Shown here one piece after another: positions 41,201 to 53,200 of a stretch of 64,000 nt of DNA. The stretch covers positions 32,819,230-32,883,229 of the forward strand of contig NC_088677.1 in assembly GCF_950023065.1 (NCBI RefSeq), in the 5' to 3' direction. The position numbers were made by a program, and so were the translations under genes. This DNA comes from Planococcus citri. Taxonomy: Eukaryota > Arthropoda > Insecta > Hemiptera > Pseudococcidae. The notes beneath the pieces are model-generated. The model was given only the letters and a program-made list of their open reading frames with translations, was not told the origin of the DNA and ran no database searches. Position 1 is the stretch's first letter, and the number at the start of each line of letters is the position of its first letter.

Positions 41201-44200
41201 CACAACACTTGATACCGATTTATTTTTTACCTCGCTTTAAAAATCAATTCATATCGATAATTAACTCATGGAAAACTTCAATTTAAAAATCCTATCAAGA
41301 GAAATTATACCGGATGTTTTTGGTGAGGAGAGGAGAAGGAGGAGGAGTTGAAACTTTGATTGCTAAGCAAAAATATTGAAATACTTGATTTTGATTTTTT
41401 TTTTGTATTTATGTTTAATCACAATAAATTTTCTTGACGAACTAGTTTTTAAATAATCCGCAAATTAAAAGTTTGAAAACAAACTGTTTACAACGTACAC
41501 TCTTGTAGCTACACTTGCTTTTTTTATAATTTTGAATATTAAAATTAAAAAAAATAAAAAAAAGTATTTTTGAAAGAATTTTCCAATTGATCTTTTTCCA
41601 GCGATTTTTTAGGTCTAAAATTGTACAAATGTATCTAAAGTCGAATAAAATGAACAGAATAATGCAACATGTCACTAACCTACAATCTCAGGCACAAAAA
41701 TTACTGAGAAATAACAAATAATTGGAAACACCCGATATTTCACGTCCAAAAATCATTGGCAGCGGTTTTCTATGACCCTATAATCATTTCAAAAATCATG
41801 ACGCAAAAAAAAAGTCTGAAAAGAAGCTTTTCCAAGTGTTTTGAAAAACTTTCAAGAAGTAATTTTTTCTCCAAAAAAGTATATTATATTGTGTAACTTT
41901 TTAAAAAATATTTCCGAAAAAAAATTGTTATTGAGATAATTTTTGCAAAAATTTTCTTTCTCAAAATAATTTTTTGTCAATTTTTTAAAGATGTTCAATT
42001 CAATCAAACTCTAAAGGAATTAGAAGAGGATAAAGGCTGAATCAGATGGGTGAAAATTTTGTCACATCATTTTGTACAGAGCACAATAATATGTATTTGT
42101 ACCTATACTACACTCCCTTCCAAAATTCCTGCTCTAAAATTAAAAGAACAAATAGATGTAGATTTTGGATTGGTTTTTCTGGGAAGTTTACAATTTAAAT
42201 ATATTTTGTAAAACCAAAAACTTTATCAATTTTCCTTAAGAAATCTGATTGCTTGAAAATTCTCCCATGATCATCACCCAGAGGAATTTTCTTTCATTAC
42301 CCCAAAAAAGCTTCACAAGTAACCAGGCTGAGAATTTTTATTTTTGAGAATTTCAAAAGCTCCGATCTTTGATCTCTTATTGATATTTTGTGAAATTTTT
42401 GGCATCAACATTGCCTTATGCCCTTTTTCGTACTTCAAAGTGTTCAAAAATTATTTGTAATCATGAAAATTAAATATATATTTGTATTTAGGCCTAAGTA
42501 TAGCAAGGCAACAAATATCCCGGATTTGAAGTTTCCAACTTTGATCTGGTAAATTCTACACTTATTTTGGATAATAACATCGAAGGAAAAAAACAAGATA
42601 CCTTGGTGCTATCCAATCTTCCTTGATTTTTCTCCAAAATTTATTTTTGTCTCTCAGGGAAAACTGAAAAAATCTTGGTAAAAACAGTGCCATGTTGTAC
42701 GTATGTATTTACGATTTACGTTCGTATAGAGCACCCCCCAGTATGTACTTACAGTTACAACAACGATACGTAGTATCTGTACATAACCTATTTCTTAAAT
42801 TTTATCAAGTAAGCACTCCGAAATAGGTTACATACAAATCTTGCTGTCTCACATATGTAGGTAGGGTTCTGAAGACGACATACACAGCGTTTTGAAATAT
42901 TTGAAATGCCTGTGCCAATAGCGCCTGTGCCAGGACCATTTCTGAATCTACGAAGAAATGGGTTTCGATCGTAGTTCCAGTGCCAAATGCGTCTAGAGGT
43001 TTTTTTATTTGAACTGAAGTACGTAGGTATTCGTTTAATCACTCTATATTACTTTTTATCGCCAAAATATGGTTAAATGATTTATTTATTTAAAAATAAT
43101 AATAATAATAATAAAGCAAACCCTTTACCTTGACCAAAAAAAAACAGGCAGAACCCTAACTCAACTATCATATTTATATAGGTAGCCCACTATATGTGAA
43201 TAAGATGGGCCTAAAACGTTAAAACAACCAACGTGTGAAGCAAAAGAAGCTATACGCAAATTATTATTTTATTTTTTCACTCGAAAACCAAACACTTGTT
43301 TTTTTTTCAAAGCGTACATTTTTCTGTAATTTTAAAAACAAATAATAGAGCGGGTAAATAGCGGTTTTAAAAAGGAAAAAATTGGCACATCAATTTTTTC
43401 TTCGGGAATGTGTTCGGATGAACCCTCTGAACCACCAAAAAAAAGCCGACTCTCCTATCCCTGGAGGAAAATTTTTTAGGGGGCTGAAACCGGTTCCGAT
43501 TCACGTTTTTTGCGTTTTACTCCGTAAATATTAGGTTTTTGAGAAAAACTACCATGACGAAAAATGTTCCCCTTTAAATTCTCGACCATTTGATGCTACG
43601 CTCGATACCCATTGCTCAAGGGGGGTGTCCAAAAAAAGGGGTGGAAAGAGTAGGTGTTTCAAAAAAGGTCAGTCCAATAAATTAATCAAAATTACCACTT
43701 AAAATCATTCGTTTTGGCTCAAATTTTTTTTACAAAGTCTACTCACCCAACTACTAATCAAACTATCATTGGTTTGTCTTTTACCCTCCTCGGGGGTTCG
43801 TGAGGGTTGCTTGATTTTTCAAGTAACACATTACTAAATCATATATTTGAAAAACAAATCTGGACGTGCGATATATCGAATAGTATGTTTTCGAGGTCGC
43901 TGAATACGAATATGAACTCATTTTTTGCATACAACCCCTCAAAGCCCCTCTGTGCCCCAAAATGGGGGTCAAAATTTTGAAAAATCGTAAAAAGTCAAGT
44001 GATATATCGAATGGTACGTTTTCGAGGTCGCCGAGCGCGAATATGAACTTATTTTTTGGGTCCCACCCCCCAATGTCCCTCTGTGCCCCAAAATGAGGGT
44101 TAAAATTTTGAAAAATTGTGAAAAGTTGAGTGATATATCGAATTGCATGTTTTAAAAGTCGCTGAGCACAAATATAGCCTTATTTTTTGGGCCTAACCCC

Positions 44201-47200
44201 GCACAGCTCCCAACTGCCCCAAAAAAGGCCAATTTTTTGAAAAAATGTGAAAAGTCGAGTGACATATTGAATGGTATGTTTTCGAAATCGCTGAGTACGA
44301 ATATGAACTTATTTTTTGCCTACAGCCCCTCAAAGCCCCTCTGTGCCTCAAAATGAGGGTCAAAATTTTGAAAAATCGTGAATAGTCGAGTCATATATCG
44401 ATTTGTATGTTTTCGAGACACTGAACTGGAATAACCCTATGCACTTTTTTCCTGCTCCACTTACGATCCCTCAAAATCCCCTTATGCCCCCTAAATAGGA
44501 TAAAATTTCGAAAAGTCACCAAAAAACGTGTAATACGTCGAATAGTAGGTATGTTCTCAAGATCGTTGAATACGACTACAGACTCATTTTTATTATTTCA
44601 CTCATTTTACTATTCAAACGTCCTACTAACGCCACAAAATTATCCTCAATGTCTTTAGTAGGTAAGATGTCAATCTTCTTGTCTATCTCAGGTCAGTGTT
44701 TTCATTTCGATTGTTTTCCTGTAAAGTTTTCGATTTCATTTTTTACAGTAGACTCCCAATTACGACTTTCAGGTTATCCGGTACGAATTTATCCGACTTA
44801 CTTTTCGCATTATCCGACCCACCAAGGTCGGATAATCCAAAAAACATCTAATTTTTGATTTTGGAGTGTAAATAATAATGCAGGATTCAGCATTTTGTAT
44901 TCTAACAGTGTTATTTTCCTTGAAATCGATCCAACTTATCTCAAAAAATTATAATTTGAGTCAGTATTTCATTGTTCTTTATGTACAAAAGTACGTTATT
45001 TTTGTTTATTAGTTATTTTTTCGATTCTTTGTTCCTGTTTTGAGCCAAAACTTGATTTTCTGAATGAAAGCTTGTCGTCTCAAGCGTATGCACTTCATTT
45101 TTACGCTTAAAACATAAATTTTGGATTATCCGACCTTTTTGATATCCGACCCACTTTACACCCCCGATTAGGTCGGATAATCGGGAGTCTACTGTATTGG
45201 CTACCAATCGAAAACAAAATGAAATCATTTTTTTTTTTGATGGAAGAAAACATCGAAAATTAGTAGTTCGTAGTTCGTGTTTTTTAAAAAAAACATACCA
45301 TTCGATATACGTATCAGTCGACTTTTCACGAGTTATCAATATTTCGACCCTCATTTTGAGGCACAGAGGGGCTTTGAGGGGCTGTAGGCAAAAAGTAAGT
45401 TCATATTCGTACTCAGCGATTTCGAAAACATACCATTCAATATGTCACTCGACTTTTCACATTTTTTCAAAATTTTGGCCTTTTTTGGGGCAGTTGGGAG
45501 CTGTGCGGGGTTGGGCCCAAAAAATAAGGCCATATTTGTGCTCAGCGACTTCTAAAACATGCAATTCGATATATCACTCGACTTTTCACGATTTTTCAAA
45601 ATTTTAACCCTCATTTTGGGGCACAGAAGGACATTGGGGGGTGGGACCAAAAAAATAAGTTCATATTCGCACTCGGCGACCTCGAAAACGTACCATTCGA
45701 TATATCACTCGACTTTTTACGATTTTTCAAAATTTTGACCCCCATTTTGGGGCACAGAGGGGCTTTGAGGGGTTGTATGCAAAAAATGAGTTCATATTCG
45801 TATTCAGCGACCTCGAAAACATACTATTCGATATATCGCACGTCCAGATTTGTTTTTCAAATATATGATTCAGTAATGTGTTACTTGAAAAATCAAGCAA
45901 CCCTCACGAACCCCCGAGGAGGGTTGAAGACAAACCAATGATAGTTTGATTAGTAGTTGGGTGAGTAGACTTTGTAAAAAAAATTTGAGCCAAAACGAAT
46001 GATTTTAAGTGGTAATTTTGATTAATTTATTGGACTGACCTTTTTTGAAACACCTACTCTTTCCACCCCTTTTTTTGGACACCCCCCTTGAGCAATGGGT
46101 ATCGAGCGTAGCATCAAATGGTCGAGAATTTAAAGGGGAACATTTTTCGTCATGGTAGTTTTTCTCAAAAACCTAATATTTACGGAGTAAAACGCAAAAA
46201 ACGTGAATCGGAACCGGTTTCAGCCCCCTAAAAAATTTTCCTCCAGGGATAGGAGAGTCGGCTTTTTTTTTGGTGGTTCAGAGGGTTCATCCGAACACAT
46301 TCCCGAAGAAAAAATTGATGTGCCAATTTTTTCCTTTTTGCCGCTGCTTTTTTACGTTATTTTCCCGCTCTATAAAAGTAACAACCACGGTGGAAAATTA
46401 ACATACTGTGAAAAGAAATTTCACGCTGAATTTACTTCCCAAAGAATTGTGAAGAGAAGTGGAAATTTTCAAATGCTGTAACTACGCGCCCTTATGAACC
46501 ACAAAATACGTTAATACTTTTAAATCATGATTCCGTTTTTGTTTTTACTCAACCGGAAAAAAACTAAAAAAAAAAAGGGAAACCTGGTTAACATCTCGGT
46601 ATTTTTATTTAATGAGTGTTTATTATTACAATTTTTTTCATGCAAATACTCAGTTTAAAAACGAAAAAAAAAAAGTTAAATATATGTTGCAGGTAGGCAA
46701 GTGTATGTAGGTACAAAATGCGTGAATGTTGGGAAAATTAAAATTCGCATTTTGACGAAGCAACGAGAGTAAAAGTAAGGAACGTAATTCGGTTTACACC
46801 GCGAAAATGTTGCCTTTGATTCAATTATTACTTCCTGTACGTCTACGCGAACGTCGCCTTCATTTAATAATCGACAGGTTAAATGAGTCTAGAGTTTTGT
46901 CAAATATTCAAAACGTACCTACTTAACAGCGAGCTCAATAACGTGTTGATGGTAACCCCTCGCTTAGAGAAGGTAGGGGTGTATAACCCAGATGCGAGTC
47001 TCATCAATTTTTGATCTTAATAAATTAAGCGGAAAATCGAACGTTTACGTTGTTTATTTAGCATATCGTTGTCGTCGTCGTAGTGCTGCTAACAGGATGC
47101 TTTTCCTTTTGCGGTGGGAGTAGGGAAGGAGGGAAATTATGAAAGGCATACCTATTAGGTACCTAGCATCTACCCGTTGAATTATCGTATACACAATATG

Positions 47201-50200
47201 CAATAAAATTGAAATTACATATTTCATTTACGTGGTATTAGGGAATAATTGCTATTCATTTCCAACTTTGATAAAAATAAATAAATCATCGAGCATAAAT
47301 ATGATGTTGTGGTGGCTGATTTAGAGGAGGCCGCGCAACCGAGAACCGCCAAAATACACAACGTGAATTATATAATATCGATCGTTCATTTGGTCTTATT
47401 TTCTTTGCCATGCTTTGAATTAATTCACTTTTGAACAATAGGAAGTCCGACCTACAACTGAACCAGCCCATCTTTTTCAAGTGTACCACATCCTGGGTAG
47501 ATCTTTCGTGGTAGATATTTAATATTGATAGTGTGACATTGATGCTCGAGGTACATCATGTTACACGCGAATATTTTCACTTCAGTGGTAGACAAACACT
47601 CACGATATTATGCAGAAAAAAAAGTAACCTTACTTTCAAGCAGGTAGCATTTTTTGTTGGGCAATCAATACGTACTTCGTTTGCAAATATAATGATCTGT
47701 TTAAAGCGAAGTAGGTACCTATTTGGTAAATTAATTTTCAGTTGATCAAAATTGGAATGAAATTTTCAAGACCTTTGTTAAAAAGTAGATCCTCGCGTTT
47801 AAATAATAATTTCAGATGATGAATTTCGGTTTAATTTTGAATACTTTAGATTTGGCTGATTCTCCATGAAAAACCCAAAATGATCAAATTGAGATGGAAA
47901 GCTGGAATTTGATATAAGTACGAGATAGGTACCTAAGTACACCGAACTTTTGACCACCTAAAACGATTGCTAATGATTTTGAGCCATTGTAGAGTCTTAA
48001 ACAGATTTTTACATTTTTTGACAATTTTTGGTCCTTCGAGCCGGATGCATTTAAAAAAATCATAGAAAAATTTATCCCGGCAAAATGAAGCTGAAGTAAC
48101 TGCAGTTGGAGAAAACGAAACAAGTGTTCATATACTTATGTTGTTCACTTATTCTTATAATGAAGGTGAACACAGAAATACTGGTCCAGCCAACAAAAAA
48201 AAACAATTACCTACAAGAAATTTTTTGGGGAGTTTATAATTACAGGATTATTTCACAATTATAAGAAATGACCCAGACACGGATGAAAGCTCTCTCTCAT
48301 GAAGAATCAAACAATATGTACCAACTACCAACAGAAAGAAAAATTCCAAAGTGACGGATGAAAAAATAAAATGTACCTATGTGGATATGTATCAGCAAAC
48401 ACCCTCACAGACTAAAAACCTGCCAATTGATGCACAGTAATGCAGCATTCAAATTTGAATATTTTGGTCCTCTGGGCCGGATATTCAAAAAAATCACCCC
48501 ATCTTGAAAAATCATTTTTCTAGGTATTTCAAGAATTGTAATCGCCAGCGAAATTAAATCAAATGTTGTGCCATGGATGAAAGCTCTCTCTCATGAAGAA
48601 TCAAACAATATGCACTAACACTCCAACAGAAAGAAAAATTCCAAGGTGACGGATGAAAAAATGAAATGTAGGTATGTGGATATGTATCAGCAAACACCCC
48701 TCACAAACAAAAACCTGCCAATTGATGCACAGTAATGCAGCATTCAAATTTGCACATTTTGGTCCTCTAGGCCGGATATTCAAAAAAATCACCCTATCTT
48801 GAAAAATTCTTCTCCTAGGTATTTCAAGAATTGTAATCACCAACAAAATTAAACCAAATGTTGTGCCATCTGTTTATTTTTACTGGTTAATCAATGTTAT
48901 CGAAACAATATTTTGGTCCTTTTTGGCCAGATATACCAAAAAACAACTTTTCACCGAGAAAATAATTTCTTTTTTTTTGAAAATTGCGAGCACCAGAAAA
49001 AACAAAAACCAAAAAGATATAATCCAAAAATGAAGAAATTTTGAATTCCAATAAATTGTAAGCATTCTGGATATTGAAAAAAACTCCCTACCTGATTATG
49101 AAAATGAAAGTCGGTACAAATATGTATTTAATAACGGGAGTACAATGAGTACATAACTTATTTTTCCAATGAATTACCATAAGGGAAAGTGGCCAAATAT
49201 GGAATGTGTTCCTAATATGGAATTGGAATGCTTAGGTTTTCAGTGGGTAAGTAGCGCCATCTATCAGTGACGATCGTAAGTTACAGAGAATAGAAAAAAA
49301 CACCTGGTAACAAAAAATTAGCCGAATTCCATTACTGTAGCGAAAGTTTTAGCCAAAATGGCCGAAATCTTATCTTTAATCAATTTTTCAGAAACGGAAA
49401 CATAATATACAATGAAAAATGTAGGTATGGCAAAAAAACCAATGATCTGATAATTTATATTTTTTAATAGTTTTGTATGTAATAAATGAATTTTGAGTTC
49501 ATTTTATTGAAATTTATGTAAGTACCTATTAGAAAAAAAAACCATTCCAATATTAGGACTTATTTTTTTAAAATGACAAATTTTCAAAAAGAAATGGCCA
49601 AAAAATAAATTGACGCTAATTCCGAACTTACGGCCAAAATACTTTACTCCATTCTATATATTTGGCTATACTTTTCCCTAGCAAAAAAATCAATTTTTTG
49701 TGTGTGTGTAGTCTTATGTAAATTAACCTTTATTTTCAAATACAGCCCCCTCACCAAGAAACTGGAAATCGCATCAAACATTATCTATACCAACCGATAC
49801 TATAAAAAAACATCAACTTTTTAAACTAAATCATCCACGTGACAAAAAAATATTCATTGCTCAATAATCATGACCCCGTCGATGGAGAATTAGGCAAATT
49901 ATGCTGCACGCGAGCAACTTAAACTGTTTCACCCACAGTTCAAGGTACTGAATGTAAACTTACACATGGAACACCACGTACCTATATGGCATAAAGAATC
50001 CGTCCGTCTAACAGATGGCAAAAAATAACACACGTGACGTTAAATTTTCACTTAAAAAATGATCGCTGCAAACAAACGAAAATAAAAAACAGCAAAGTTC
50101 GCCAAATAGTCGAACTTTGCACTTTAAACATTCAAAATTTTCCTAGGGCTTTCCGATTCATAAACTCTTGCAAAAAGACACTCGAGAATTTAATGACGAT

Positions 50201-53200
50201 TCTTATACAGTCGTCAATTTTACAAACAACGCAACTTTTACAATAAAAGAAATTTTTCCGAAAAATGGCAAATTTCAGCACGAAACATTAATTTGGAGAA
50301 ATAAGAAGCTTATTATACTTTTAGAATGTACTTTAGCGCTGTTTATAAAAATATTTAGATAGGCGTGTAGTCGAAATGGCTGTATTTTTCATATTAAAAA
50401 ACCTGAAAACCTGTAGTTATTCCAACAATTACACAACAAACTGACGGGAAAAAAAGCAGAAGAATTTTTTATCTAATCTGATAAAATGACATTAACGATA
50501 ACCAACTGAAAAGTTTTCTTAAATGGAGCATTCCTTATCTTAAAAACTTTGCTTTGCTGTTACAGCTGCTTAATTCGATAGTTACGATTGTTCGAGTTAA
50601 AATAACTAACCGTAATTGAAATAATTTACAAGCCACACTGTAAAATTCCACAATTCGCCAAACAACGTTTTCTGATAATTCAATGATTTTAATTAAGAGC
50701 GTCAAATAAATTTCGGCGGCGGCGCAAAGTTCTCTTAGACTAATAAAACAAATTACCACAATGATTCGCTATATCAATTTATAATACGGTCTCGTGTGCG
50801 TTTTAGGTTTTTTTTTTTTTTTTTTGAATAAGTACCTAAATTAGATTATTTGTAACGAAGAACTCCTTTATTTTATTACTTTTTTTGCGCTAGTGGGGAA
50901 AATGTGTTTCCCTAGACACCTGATATTCCATTTCAACAAAGTAATACCCTACTCGCGATCTCGCCATCCAGTGTGCAAACGTTCATTCATTTTTACATTA
51001 TTACGCTCGCCCGCTCGCTCGCTCGCGCTGCTCGAGAGTCGAGATCGCGAGCGTTTTTGAAATAACGCATCGGTATGCCCAGGCCTTTAAAAAAGAGACT
51101 ACCTATTGAAAAAAAGAGGAAACGGAAAAACTAGAGCATAAACCTCGCTCGTTTCACGCAAACATTTTTTTTGTTGAATTGAATTTTTTTAGACGTCGTT
51201 TTCGAGATGCAGGGAGGAAGAGGGCGATTGATTTGCAACGTTCAAGGGGAACACTAAAGCCGTTATTTTTGCACAGCAGGGTGAGCAGATTTTAACTTCT
51301 TTTTTTTTTGCTCTGCAGTTCAAAAGTTTTTTTCTCACGAATTTCAAAGATTAGTTTCTCGGAAATGGCATTTGGGCTTTGAAACAATCACGATAAAAAT
51401 TTCAACTCTATTTTCTATTACGAACAATTCTTCTTCATCTCGACATCTATAAAATTTCTTGTAGTTTGCGAAAAAAAAAAAGGAAGGAGAAAATCGCAAA
51501 AATTAAACTCTTACGATAATTACACGCGATAAATTTTCATTGCCTTCTATTACGTGAAAAAATTACCGAAAAACCGAGCCCATTACGTTCGCGGGATCTT
51601 AAAATATGTTACGAATTCGTGAAATAATAATGAATTCTAAGTCTTCCACCACAATACCGCACAAGTTTACAAGCATTTAGGTCAAGTAATGAACTCGTAA
51701 AATTACACAGAACAATACGGTGAAAATCATTGAAAAAAACCTAAAGAATGAATTTCACCCCGATATTTCTCTTTTCATTTTAATCTCACTATAAAGGCTT
51801 TTCTTATTTTGCGAAATTTTAAATTAAATTAAGCTCCGAGAGCTCCCTTATTATTTATTCGAAATTTATTCTTTGATTTTTTTTCCTCCGTTGAATGTCA
51901 TACTCCTGCTGAGTTTACTGATCGTGATTTTTTTCGTCTTCTATCTATACCAAAAATACAGACGACAATAAAAATACTCGCAGCAAAAGTATCGTCAGTA
52001 GATTTACTGGCTTTATTGTGTGTGCGCGAGCAGTTATTTGGTATCGAAAGGCAGTAATTGTTTTGACACTTTGTACATTTATTTCAAACGTTATAAATGT
52101 AGGTATACGTACTGTAAGTAATTTGTTGTCAGTTCAGATAGGCAATCGGAATCGAATCAAAATAACATTTCCTTTTGAAAATCAACATTTTCTGATTTTC
52201 TTTTTGAAATTTAAGTTATCGTGGATAAATTATTGATACCCTACCTATCTCAATATAACCCCTTTTTACTCTTAACATGAGAAGCTCATCTTCATTTCTT
52301 GCATGCAGGTTTGCTAGTCACGATTCGCGAAATTGAAGTTGTTGAATTATACTCACAACACAAAATTATTCAGTATACTCAAATTTTTCTATTGTATTGT
52401 TCAAAATTCATTGAATTTTGGAAGTGGATAGGTCTTTTTTGAGAGAATGCTTTCATTTCCCTCCAAATTCTTTAATTTCTTCAGTTTTTATTGAAACATA
52501 CCGGATTTTTTTCAAATTCGAAATTTTTTTATGGTGATTCAGTAGTACGAAGTGCAACGATATTTGTAAACAGGCGCATATCTTTCTAAAATTTGGCCAA
52601 AGTTCAAAAAAAGTAGTGGGCTGTGAGCACCCTCAAAACGCCTGTAATTCAAAAACTTACAATGAACCCTAAAACAATGGTACAATGATATCCTCCCTTA
52701 TGTTTTTGGGGTCGCAGAATACGAATTTGACAATATTTTTTGTAGGGGTGAGGGGGTGAAAAATTCAAAATTTGTCAATAATGATGTGTGAATAATGTCA
52801 AAATGTATGTTTTTGAAGGTGTAGATCACGAAACTGACAATTTTTTTTTGTATGGGTGAATGGTGGGGGATGAAGGGGGTAACAACGGTGAAAAATTCAA
52901 AATTTGACTATAATGATGTGTGATATGTCGAAATGTACCAAGTACAGTGGATAATTCAACTGAAAGTAAGTACTTTTCATCAATTTACTGGATTTTAGTT
53001 TTTATAAAGTGATTACTTATAGAGATAAAATGCATCTTAAAACTCCGTTTTTTGCCTACGCGACTGCATAAACTGGAATAGAACAAATTTTTGCACGTAG
53101 ATGCACGGGAAATTCCAGTGACTGGTAATACTTGAGATAGTGTATTTCAAGATGTCAATTGCCATTTTTGAACGAAAGTGACCCAACGACCTCCACAGTC

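Noticed and set aside
45197..45607. 136-codon plus-strand frame
   Set aside because: It runs through the nested MITE end and two 131-bp units of palindrome 2; the repeated peptide text reflects the DNA repeat.
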